From: Byssochlamys sp. IMV 00236
Lineage: Eukaryota > Ascomycota > Eurotiomycetes > Eurotiales > Thermoascaceae
Assembly: GCA_001931875.2 (NCBI GenBank)
Contig: MSJH02000788.1
Location: 1-64,000, forward strand
Direction: 5' to 3'
Length of the DNA stretch: 64,000 nucleotides
Shown piece by piece: positions 1 through 10,317 of this stretch. Below the pieces are notes generated by a model, which did no database searches, was not told the DNA's origin, and worked only from the letters and a program-made list of their open reading frames with translations. Position 1 is the first letter of the stretch. Every line of letters begins with the position of its first letter. Made by a program: the position numbers and the translations under genes.

Positions 1-1305
1 AAAGAGCTGCGATACGTTAACTAGGTTGAACATCGAACCCTTACATCTAACAGTCATAACTCTGAAATAAAAGCAAATTCCTAATTCTCAATTGTATTAG
101 ATAATGGACGTTGCTGCACTGCGCTGCGGGGTAGGGGCGTGTTCTGGATGAAAGTGCCTTCCTTGTCTTGGGTGTTGGTCTGCGCGTTTGTTCTCTACTT
201 GAGCTGGAGAAGATGATCACAACTTTTCATAGTCATGATGCTTTTCAATAAGCGCTACAAGCTCAAGTGGCCCGTTTCCCGATCGAGATATCAAGTTGGT
301 GGTACACAACGGACGTTTAATACGCCTCGTGTGGGGTTGAACAGGCGTGCTATATCGCAGTGGATGGCTATATAAGTACACCAGAGCCAAGTTGCACCCA
401 CACATCTACTAGAAAAATGTTTGATCCTACAACTTAAAAAGACACGATATCCAGGGCGAGCTCGAATTCGAGCATCTTGATTTAAGTATCTAGACCTAAA
501 CTCATAGATATACTAAAGCCCAGGAATGTTGGTCGACAGATATCACCCAGTGCAATCAATGAAGACGACCAAGGTGGGTTGAAGTAGGCCACTGAAACGC
601 AACAAGAAAAGAGCCCATATCAGTACGATACAGCTAAGACGACCAACTGGAACTCTCCGTCGTCCATGGCACATTTTCTCTTCCAACCAAAGGAGTCCAT
701 CGCCAGTCTGGGAACCTCGCTGGAGGCTCCTCGCATAGTACCGTTATCATGATTAGAAAGGAATATGCCAAATAAGTGTCATAACGACCTGTTCCCGCAG
801 TGCATAGGCCATAGGATCCGCAGGGACAGTACCGAAAGAAAATAGACCGCATCGTAGGAATAAGCAGCGGAAACTGGTGAGCTGCATAAACCAGAGCAGG
901 GGGTATTCGCGCAAGTCAGAAAGACAAGGCAGTAGCGGCCGAGCATTCAGCGCATGTCCTGGCGCAGGCTCAAGGCCGTCGTGGCTAGAATCCACGAAAG
1001 AGTATCCCAAAACGATAATGACAGAAGTGTACAATAGAACGCCATATTGCCCAAAGGCAAGGTATCCCAAATCCCAAAGTTCCTCGTCCCAATCCGAAAC
1101 CCAATACCAGAAAGCACTATTCCAGCCAGCTGCACAGTGCAATGTATGCCAATTAAAAACTGGCGTCTCAATAGAACGACCATATAAGGAATGTCATGAA
1201 ATATGTGCACGCAGTCAGTCCGGCGCGGACCAGCTTCAGCCGGTCAGGAGTGCAACCTATTTCCAAGAACGCGAAATATAAAAGCCTGCGCCGATGAATA
1301 TGATG
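1..1305. other. No confident gene; possible decayed membrane-protein remnant on minus strand
   Basis: No intact gene is recognised. On the minus strand, between about 760 and 1300, two overlapping frames read as hydrophobic stretches (for example QLAGIVLSGIGF and FYCTLLSLSFW) with stops and frame changes between them. They loosely recall a multi-span membrane protein such as a cytochrome b561-type domain, but no continuous model with good splice sites could be built. The rest appears to be non-coding. Confidence 0.3.
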
Positions 1306-2505
1306 TTACATAGAACCGAGTCGCAGAAGGGCCTCAACTGCGGCTCGTTCCTCTTGGTCGCCACCCAGTCCCTCTGGAAGGGTAAATCCAATATGTTGAA
1401 TAGGAAGACGGCCTGGCACAGACTTGGCCAGCGCCGACGAGACTGGACCACCAGCGTGCTGGAGTGGCTGTCTCGAGGGGATGGCGATATTATTATGTAC
1501 AATGCCACCCCCAGAGTTGAAAGACCTCGCTCGGAGCGCGTCAGCTCCAATCTGGGCCCAATCTTCTTCGTCGGTGACGTCGCCTTCGTCCCAATCTTCA
1601 GCGTCGTCGGGGGCCTCTGAGGACGAACAGTATTCCCGCCCATCGCCGTCGAGGGACATTTTGTCCGCCTCATGCTCCAGCATGGAAACGTCCTCATGGT
1701 CTCCATACTCCATTTCCTCAGAGTGGGAGAAGACGATGGAGTCACCGGTCATGCTGGTCCCATAGGGAGCTGCATTTTCCTTGCCCATCCAGGACCGTCT
1801 GTTCGGGATCTGCATGCCCTGTGGATGGTAGGAGTTGGGCACGCTGGAAGGAGGAGACGGATTCTGAGCGTGACGGTCTCGCGACGCCTGACCCCGTCGA
1901 CGCGCATCCCAGCGTCCCCATCCGACCTTTTCAAAGATCACTTCACCATTCACTCCTCCGCCTTCACCAACACTACCTCTGCCTTCCAGAGCACCGACTA
2001 CCAGTCTGCGCGCTTTCGCTGGAGGGATCCCCGCGAAGCCTGGAACAGAAGTTGTCAAATAGCCCATCACATGGCGGATCGCCAGCGGGCCATGGTTCAG
2101 CAAGATCTCAGGAAGATGATACTTGGCAAGCATGGCGGGCGTGATCGCTCCTGCGCTCTCCAGACCACTCAAACCAGCAGTCAGGGAAGACTGCTGCGGC
2201 TGGCCCTGGCTCTTGCCGTGGTCCGTCGCGTCCTGGAGATCGATATCCGAGTCCACCTGGGCGGGTGCTGAGGGAGGAGTGCCAGCCATCTTGGCTTGGT
2301 GTTTGAACGCCTGCGGAGGGAGCGATGGCGATATGGAGTTGGGAGGGGTGGGCAGTTGCCCATGATGATGGCCGGAACGAGCAGCAAAGCTGTCCCTACC
2401 GCCACCCGACGCGAAAGGCGAATCGCGAGGTCTGGGTATATCCATCGATGCAGTCTTACCAGCGAGCGCCATGGCGATGCTGGAAGTGGCAGTTGGAAGA
2501 GCCAT
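1306..2505 (-). CDS. Stb3-like Sin3-binding protein
   Basis: Single-exon gene of 399 aa. The region around residues 117-180 (ITPAML..., LLNHGPLAIRHV, PPAKARRLVVGALEGRG) matches the fungal Stb3 / putative Sin3-binding domain. In yeast Stb3 binds ribosomal-RNA-processing promoter elements and recruits the Sin3-Rpd3 deacetylase downstream of TOR; a nuclear role is inferred by family. The N-terminal 110 residues are Ser/Pro/Gln-rich and the C-terminal half has an acidic stretch (DDAEDWDEGDVTDEEDW). Another in-frame Met lies 52 codons upstream at 2661, but the start at 2505 (MALPTATSS) is preferred because the extension is Ser/Cys-rich without family resemblance. A long pyrimidine-rich leader lies upstream. 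Not clustered functionally with its neighbours. Confidence 0.85.
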   Translation of the reverse strand: MALPTATSSIAMALAGKTASMDIPRPRDSPFASGGGRDSFAARSGHHHGQLPTPPNSISPSLPPQAFKHQAKMAGTPPSAPAQVDSDIDLQDATDHGKSQGQPQQSSLTAGLSGLESAGAITPAMLAKYHLPEILLNHGPLAIRHVMGYLTTSVPGFAGIPPAKARRLVVGALEGRGSVGEGGGVNGEVIFEKVGWGRWDARRRGQASRDRHAQNPSPPSSVPNSYHPQGMQIPNRRSWMGKENAAPYGTSMTGDSIVFSHSEEMEYGDHEDVSMLEHEADKMSLDGDGREYCSSSEAPDDAEDWDEGDVTDEEDWAQIGADALRARSFNSGGGIVHNNIAIPSRQPLQHAGGPVSSALAKSVPGRLPIQHIGFTLPEGLGGDQEERAAVEALLRLGSM

Positions 2506-5500
2506 GATCACGAGGGGTCTGAAGGGTGCACTGTGACCGAATGAGTCAGATGATGGCTCGGACAGAGAGGCCACGAAGCCCGTGGAGATGGGTCGGGAGA
2601 TAAGGGTAGATCGAGAGATAGCAGATGGGCAGCACGAGGAGATTATTATATCTGACCACAAGCAAGAACAGAGGCACTCACGTCACGCTAAGGCGACTAT
2701 CCAGGGTTCGATCGACGTGTTGACACGGTGCTGGGATGAGCAGACCGTGACGGACGAAGCTACCGGGAGTATGCGATGCGATGCGATACAATAGCGGTGA
2801 CGGGGGTAGACGATCGCGAAGTCGAACAGAGCGGCGCAACGCAACTGTCCTAGGAAGACGAAATGCGAACGGAACGTGGATCTTAAACTGGAATCTCTCT
2901 CTCGGTTGAGAAGAGAGGAGAGAGAGGAGAAGGAGAGGAGGAGAGAAAGAGAGAGAAGCGCAGGAGGCAGCGCGTACAAGTAACTAGCAGGGCGTTCGGG
3001 AGCGGGGGCGATGGTTGCGGCCTGTCCGGGCGAAGGTACCGTTCGATTACACAGGGGAGGTACGGTGAAGGTACGGGGGAGGCGGTATGCGTAGTATGGC
3101 GATCTGGCCCAGAGACGAACAGCTGCAAGTACCTGGCAGGTACTCCGGTGCTGCACGGCGGGAAACGGTACGGGGCCTGACGGAGACGAAAGCTCCTTTC
3201 CCCCAGCAGATGCAGTTGATGGACGAATTGACTAACCAACTAACTGACTCTAGCAGTCTCTAGTCGCTCCCATCTGCTCCACGAGACAATGGAGATTCCT
3301 CGAGATAGCTTGAAAGTCGCGCGTGGGCCGTCTGGTTGGCCGTCAGTGGGGGAAACAAACGCCGGGAGCTCCCGGGGCGTTCATCCGCCCGGTGGTGGAT
3401 ATAGTAGTGATTCTAGTGATTCTAGTGATTCTAGTGATTCTAGTTATTCTCCTAGAGTGAGTATTATTATTATTATTACTATTATTGTGGTATCGATGGA
3501 GTTCTAACTCTAGAGTAATTATATGTAGTTAAATCACTCAGTTTCCTGTCTTTAGGACCTAGGTATAACTCTCTAGTGTGTATTTATCTCTCGTCCCCAC
3601 GCCCGTAGAGTCTTCTCCAGGCGTCCACTAAGGGGGTCTTCCGGTGTAGAGTACGGACCGACCATACATAACAGATGCACAAGGAGTGCAGCGATGTTCT
3701 AAGAAACATGATGACGGACGAGATCGCAGGGGAATCCCCGACTGAGCAGAATTCACCCGAAAATTCTCGTGCATCCAGCTGATCTGATCCTTCCGTCCAT
3801 CCATCCATCCATCCATCATGATGCTGCTCGTTCTCCTCCCACGGCCCCAAGGGTCCAAGCCATCGTGGTTCCCGGTCCAACCCTATCTGTCTATCTATCT
3901 ACATTAATTTTACATCCAGTCTTATCAACCGTCGCGGCACGTGGACCCTCTTCGACTGCGCCAGGCTCCCCGCGTGCGTTGAACGCCATCGTCACTGGCT
4001 GCACAACGTGCACATTGTACGGTCGCGATCCTCCTCATCCAAGTACCCCGCCACGCCACGATCCTGATCTTGGATGCGTTCCTGACGTCAACGCGTCGGA
4101 GCCAGAAGGTCGCTGACTCCGTATTTATTATTCTGGTATTATTCATTCTACAATATTCTCTCGTTGTGCGGTGGGGTTGTGGAAAAGAGGGCAGTGTTGC
4201 TGGACAAGCGAACCAGCAGTTGGAAGATACACTCGTGGCTTGCTCTGCTCGTTAACGATGACTGGCAGTGGAAAATATGGGCATTTTTCACTAGACTACC
4301 GTTGCCTACGTACCATAAGATGGACCATACAGTGGATCTCAAGGAATGCTACATTCCTTTCCAAGAAGTGACGTTTTACATACGTGCCGTGTCCATGGAA
4401 GTTTTCTTCCGTCTGTTCAATGAGCCATTTCGGAAATCTGAGACCGCTACGCTGGAGTTGATGTCGTCTCAGGATTGATGCACATGTCGCTTGTCAAGCC
4501 TGTGAATGGGTCATAGTCAGTCATTGGTAACTAACTACCTAGGTAGAATCTCGTAGACATTGACATCCTCTATCCAATGTCTGTCGTCCATAAACGGGAA
4601 CTTGAAAGCTGTCTTGGCACAGATATTATTATCTTACGAGACCACATGGTTAGTCTTGCTATGCATATCTTCTGCTCTTGCTGCAATATGCAAAATCTAC
4701 ACAATCATGTTATGCTGCTTCCTTGCAGGGTGGAAACTGGGTTGCGCTTGGTTATGACTCGGCTATAAATAGACATAGGTCTAGGTCTTGAAAAGAATGC
4801 TGTGACCTGGTTACGTATATGCCATATGGGAATGTCATATCTGTCATTCCACTGTCCCTGAAGAAATACATACAAGGGAGCAGCCCGAAAATATTGGTAT
4901 GCACTGAGTCACTGACTGACATCTGGAGGAAGCACAGAGCTGTGTCGCCTTTCACAATGTGACAGCTAGCGACTCTACCGCCGTTTTCAGCCAAGTCGAG
5001 GAAGTCTTTATCGGTCTTCTTCTTGCCTCATGAAGCATGATGGAGGAAATAATACCTGATATCACTAGGAATCAGGTTTCGACCTTCGATGCGGCTGGAC
5101 CCGATCACTATCCCGCTCATTTTACCCCTCTTGAGGGGAAGGAAGGCCCTCGGTGATCTATTTTCAACGGAATGAATAAGCTCGAGCAGATTCTCATCAA
5201 GAATCACGGGGAACATCTCTTGACAGAAACGCCCAGAGTCGACTTTGTAGTCTGCAATATGACCTGTCCTCTGGGAGGACTTTATCGACTCAACTTAATA
5301 AACAGTTGCCTCTTTCTGGGGCGTAGATTCAAAGCCACACAGCGTCAGTGTTCCTGGATGCGGTGGTTTCCTGGATATATTATTCGGCCAGAACTACTAT
5401 CCAGCTCATAGGTATTTTTCCTAATCGACGTCGTATCTAAATCAGGAAGGTCATCACGCTTTCAACGATGGCACACGCGCAGATGTTGCACTGTCTCTGG

Positions 5501-6253
5501 CAATCGTCCTCTAGATATATGTATCAAGTATCTGTCCTGTTATTCCTGTCGGCCGATTATTGTACCGTTAAAGTTGGCGGGTCTCCGCGCAAGCGAGGTC
5601 TTCGGATCGTTGACATTTAGTTACCCCCCTCCCATCAACAACCCGTTTTGTAAGCTGATCGGATCGTGAACTCGCTCGTCGTCTCATTACCGGCACGACC
5701 ATATCCGATGAATGACCATCTGATCGGCTCAATTCCGTGCAAAAGAACCCTCTGGGGAGGAAGTGGAACACGCGGCCGCGGTCTACGAAGAGGGGAAATC
5801 TGCTGTGGGCTTCTCACAGCGCCTACACCGGGAGCGCTGGAGAGCGGAGTGAAATAATATGATGCTGTCCACATCCAAGAACATTCGCAGTGTCTTTTGG
5901 CGGGGCACGGTGGACAACGGTAGACTGCCGATGTAGTTCCCGTTCGAGGAGAAAAGGAACTACACCTTCCTATGCCCCCCAAAGGAGAGAGTCGGTCATA
6001 ACGTCGTTTGCGACATCCGCAGTTTTCGGGAGCCATCTAGCGGATGTGGTGATTGCCCGGCCGATGCAACACCGTCGAAGACCAGACCCTGACTGACCCA
6101 TCGGAGAAAACACGGGGAAAAGTAAACTATCGGGTTCGTAGCTTCTGCGTAAATCATTATCTTACCTGCACTTCTCTCGTCTACATATTACTGCTCCTTC
6201 GTTCGTGACTCGTTTCCGCTGAAGGAACCGTAGACTCGGGAACCTTGACAAAG
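2506..6253. other. Long intergenic stretch: leader of Stb3-like gene and simple repeats
   Basis: 2506-3290 is probably promoter and leader of the minus-strand Stb3-like gene; it has a purine-rich run on the plus strand at about 2893-2962 (pyrimidine-rich in the transcript). A cluster of microsatellites follows at 3406-3500, with TCCA repeats near 3797-3816 and TATC repeats near 3885-3900. From 3900 to 6250 only short open frames without recognisable motifs are seen. The last few hundred bases are the promoter of the CoA-transferase gene. Confidence 0.5.
3406..3450. repeat. 9-bp tandem repeat (AGTGATTCT)5
   Basis: Five consecutive copies of AGTGATTCT, the last with one change (AGTTATTCT). It is followed at about 3461-3487 by an ATT/ACT trinucleotide run. 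Looks like slippage-prone non-coding sequence. Confidence 0.95.
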
Positions 6254-8272
6254 ATGGCATCAAACATGACGGCGGGGGAATACTCCCCTGTTGCTGAAGC
6301 TGATCGTATCTTCAAATATCTCTGTGACCAGTCTGAACGACTAAGCCTACCGTCGGAGGTATCTGCGAACAAAGATGCGGTGTCGTTCTACTCGGCCGCC
6401 AACGAAATATATTATCCGATCCCGTTCAAAGAGACAGAGACGATCGCTGCGTTGAAAGGAGTCGAGGGATCCGTGGCTGCCGCGATTGCTGATTTGCGGT
6501 ATGGCCAACCGGCACAGAAGAGAAATGTGAAAGTGAGCTTGGAGAAGGCGACTTGCTTTGGTTGTCAGGCGTATATGGCAAAGGTAGACGGACTGGGAAA
6601 GTTGGATGCGGGCGTTAGAGCGAAACTGAAAGGTCAGCCAGCCATTTCAAGCATTTCATATTACTACTATCACATGTGACTTCCGTTTCGAAAGCAACGC
6701 GTAAAAATCATAGAAGTCGATATACTGACGGTTTCCAGATACGGATCTCCTGGCCGCTCAATCTAACGGCTACCGTCGGATGTCTGCCAATCTATACGAG
6801 ACCAAGAACGATGGGGAATTCTTCCATATCCATGGCTCGCTGGAGGCTAGCACTACGTTGAAGATGATCGGGCTAGAACCGTATCGACCGGATCTCACAG
6901 ATTATCACGACATCATCAAGGTGATCGAGAGCCAAGTCAGGAAGTTTACCACTGCCGAGCTGGAGGACATGAACCGTGAACGGAGACAGGCTGGTGTAAC
7001 TGCATACAAGTACGAGGATTTCATCAAGACGCCACACGTAAGCAACTTCTCTCTTAGTATAAGAACAGCAGATACGCTAATACTGGACGCAGGGAAAACT
7101 CAATGTACAGGAGCCTCCGTGGAAGGTTACCCAATTGAAGGGCAACCTGCCTCCCACTCCATTCCCAGCCCCTTCCACGGGAGGACAGAAGCCCCTAGAA
7201 GGCATCAAGGTTCTTGAGCTTTGCCGTATCATTGCAGGTCCAACCGTCACACGTGTGCTGGCGGAGTATGGCGCAGACGTCCTCAAAATCACCGGCCCCA
7301 ACCTGTCAGATGTGCCCTTTTTCCAAGTGGACGGTAACATGGGCAAACGTGCTGCGGATCTAGACTTGAAATCTGAGCCAGATCGTCGACGATTCGAAGA
7401 GTTGCTTGCCGATGCGGATGTTGTCGTGGACGGCTATCGTCCGGGGGCCATTGAGAAACTTGGCTACGGACCTGATGCGCTTGCTGCCCTGGCAGAAAAG
7501 CGTGGGAAGGGTATTGTCTACGTGAACGAGAACTGTTTCGGCTACGACGGCGAGTGGGCAGACCGTGCAGGATGGCAGCAGATTGCAGACTGTGTATGTG
7601 GCAATCTCTTATTCGTGATCAGTTGCTCTTTTGTGCAACATATCCCATTCCCCAGCTGGACACTTTTGTACTGATCTTTGAAACCCACAGGTCACCGGAA
7701 TCGCCTGGGCCCAAGGAAAATTCATGGGCCTCAACGAACCTGTTGTCCCTCCGTTCCCCATCTCCGACTACGGCACCGGTTGCATGGGAGCCATCGCAGC
7801 ACTGACGGGTCTGTACCACAGAGCTAAGACCGGTGGCTCCTATCACGGAAAAGCGTCCCTCATGCACTACGACCTGCTCCTCTTCGCAGTCGGCCAGTAC
7901 TCTCCTTCCGTCCAGGAGAAACTACGCGCCTCTCTACCACCTGAATTCTTCCAGATCCGTCACCACGACAGCGTTGACCGGATTTCCGCAACGGCATTGA
8001 AGATCCTCCGAGAACGGTTCCCCCACCTTTTCGTCTCTCCTGACGACAAGTCCGGCAAGGAATCCTACGTGGAGAAATGGTGGTCGAAAGGATACAATGC
8101 CGACATCGAGGTCGTCCGCCCAATCACCGAGATTGACGGTATCGAGACAGGCTTCGTAAGAGCCAGCAGACCAAACGGCACCGATAACGCATCGTGGGAC
8201 GACTTTTCCAAAACAGAAGAGGACTATAAAAAGAGCCAAGCAACTAATGGCGTGAATGGAAACCACATCTAG
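6254..8272 (+). CDS. Family III CoA-transferase (CaiB/BaiF type)
   Basis: Four exons: 6254-6632, 6739-7037, 7111-7593, 7691-8272, with all junctions in phase, giving 580 aa. The family III N-terminal signature (LEGIKVLEL...AGPTVTRVLAEYGADVLKI) sits near residue 256, preceded by about 250 residues containing a first half-domain (YRRMSANLYET, FHIHGSLEA). This arrangement is common in fungal CaiB/BaiF proteins, which are longer than the roughly 400-aa bacterial enzymes. Such enzymes move CoA between acyl-CoA donors and carboxylic acids, or racemise alpha-methylacyl-CoAs; the substrate cannot be read from sequence. The downstream neighbour is an NTF2-like protein on the same strand, and a ring-cleavage dioxygenase locus lies further on, so a role in acid catabolism is possible but unproven. 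No targeting signal was recognised. Confidence 0.9.
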
Positions 8273-9525
8273 AGGCATCGAAGCGTTGTAATTCTTTTTT
8301 TTGTTTTTACGTCGTCATTGATGCATTTGATGATATCCTGAAGAGCCCTATATAGGAATATATAGACACTATCCTCCACCTTTGCTCTGCGGCCAATGTA
8401 AGTATCCAGCCTATTTTCCAATAGACATCTGCAATGAGAATCTTCTATTGTAGTCTCTCATATAAGCATATAAGCATTCATTCAGTTTGACAATACCCTG
8501 ATAAGTCAGTCCGTCATGGCCTATGTTAGTTAACTTCTCTTGTAACCACAAAAGCTACTACGCAGCTAAACATGGAAAGTAAATAACTAAGAGAGCTCCT
8601 GCTCTCAAGCACGGGGAGACAATACCTACATAACCCAATTTTGTAGATACGATACGCGCAAACATCGTTGCGGCAAAGGGTTCTAAGAGCAATGTGGTAA
8701 TATAGAAACTTGCGTTAGATAACCAGTTCTCATAGAAAAGGGACCACCATATGGAGTATTATACTATTACCCGAACATTATTATCGGATATGCACCACCT
8801 CCTAACTACCTAATATCTAACTGAGTAATTGTTCCCATTCATAGAAACCTCCATTCCAAATATACACCACATACGACTGAAAGGGGAAAAACCGAAAGAA
8901 GAAAGTTTCATAAGCAAATGAATACAAGAATGACAATCCAGAATCTATGGTACAGGATTTCCATAACAAATGCAATCGAATTGAATCCCCCCCACTAGAT
9001 ACATCCAAAGTCATCGGCCCGCCGCCCTCTCTCCGACTCCGATAAGTAACGATAGCCGAGGACTAAGAATCGGAGATGCGTCCGATGTTATTCCGAAGAA
9101 GCATCATGTATTTGGAAACTTTGGGAATGGTAAGTAATCATACTGGAGAGATGGTTCGGATAAATCTAGCCAATAACTTTGGTGGGAGAGTACATACATA
9201 ACTCGGTTGACTTCAGGTCCTAGTTTAGTTGTTAAGTTACCTAGCTAACCAAACAATAACTAATTGTTAATATCGTGATTAATAATGTATGTTGGACGCC
9301 CTTTGACTGACTGATTTCCCCTCTAACTATGCTAATAATAAACTTAATCAGTGGTCATATCTAATCACAGACGTCATTCCATTCTTCTTGTCTTTCTCTT
9401 ACCCGCGGAAAGGTGATTCGAAAAGCGTGTTCCCGAACAACCTCATTCAAACCTTGGGATATTTATCGGGTTCTCTCCATTTCCCTTTGATTTTACGCCA
9501 AAATCAGTGAAGAAAAGGGGGCAAA
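8273..9525. other. Intergenic, AT-rich
   Basis: Terminator region of the CoA-transferase (T-rich stretch near 8295) and promoter of the next gene. A partial palindrome CGGA-N6-TCCG at 9071-9084 (CGG-N8-CCG) is the kind of site some Zn2Cys6 regulators bind, but no regulator is assigned. No gene seen. Confidence 0.5.
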
Positions 9526-10245
9526 ATGTCATACACCATAGCATACGATACTTCATCCGCGCCGTCAAAGGGCCGCGAGCTGGTCTCTTTCATGGAGGAG
9601 TTCTACGCGACGAGCGACGACCCCGCAGCACACGAAAAGTATGCGAGGAGCTTCACGCCAGATGCGACGCTGATTATGGGACCGAAGGTTGGAAAGGGAT
9701 ATGACGGTATGTGGTCAACTTTTCTTTTCTTTCTTATTTTCTTTATTTTTGAACCGTCTAGTTATTGTTACCTTTTCGGGTCACTATGGAAGTAGGCTCT
9801 TTTTTTAAGAAATAGGGAGAGAAAAAGATGCCACCACTCCTTTCACTGGCCAAGACGACAAGGTTTCATTTTTTGAAATTGTACTGATTAGTCGAGCACA
9901 AAAACAGAAATCCTTGCGCTACGTCATGGTCTCTGGACGCACGTAGCGTCGCGAAAGCACACTCCCGTCAAGGTCTTCTTCGGCGGAGAGAACGAGCTCA
10001 TGCTATACGGCAAGGTTCTCTACACTCTCAAGGCCACTGGTAACCAGGTCGAGGTGCCCTGGGCCGGACGCGTGGAGTTTGCCTTCGACGAGGCTGGAGC
10101 TAATCCCAAGATGAAGTTCTACCAGGTGTATCTGGTACGTAGACCCAGAATGACATCCTGGACCTATACGAGGACTTTCTTCCCCAAGATTGGAACTCCC
10201 GCTAATCGTCATATCCAGGACACTGCCTCTCAATCGGGTAAATGA
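9526..10245 (+). CDS. Small NTF2/SnoaL-like protein
   Basis: Three exons (9526-9706, 9908-10134, 10219-10245) give 144 aa, all introns GT-AG and in phase. The size and the pattern (helix with FMEEFYATSDDP, then FTPDATLIMGPKVGKGYDEI, LRHGLW, and beta strands such as VKVFFGGENELMLYGKV and VEFAFDEA) fit the cone-shaped SnoaL/NTF2-like fold. Members include polyketide cyclases, isomerases and dehydratases, as well as non-enzymatic proteins. It ends just before the 3' end of the convergent Zn2Cys6 regulator. A small cyclase or isomerase could serve a catabolic pathway with the adjacent genes, but the fold alone gives no reaction. The last exon is only nine codons, so the C-terminus is the least certain part. 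Confidence 0.72.
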
Positions 10246-10317
10246 GCGAGACAATAGATATATTCCCATCATCTCAATGCTCCTCATGATTCCTCGCCTC
10301 CATGATATGACGATCGA

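Noticed and set aside
2683..3239. Minus-strand frames of 118-157 codons upstream of the Stb3-like gene
   Set aside because: Low-complexity Ser/Leu/Pro composition in the probable leader; no domain.
4164..4478. 104-codon plus-strand frame
   Set aside because: No family resemblance and no supporting context in an AT-rich gene-free stretch.
5635..6036. 133-codon minus-strand frame upstream of the CoA-transferase
   Set aside because: Arg/Pro/Ser-rich without motif, overlapping the probable promoter of a well-supported gene.
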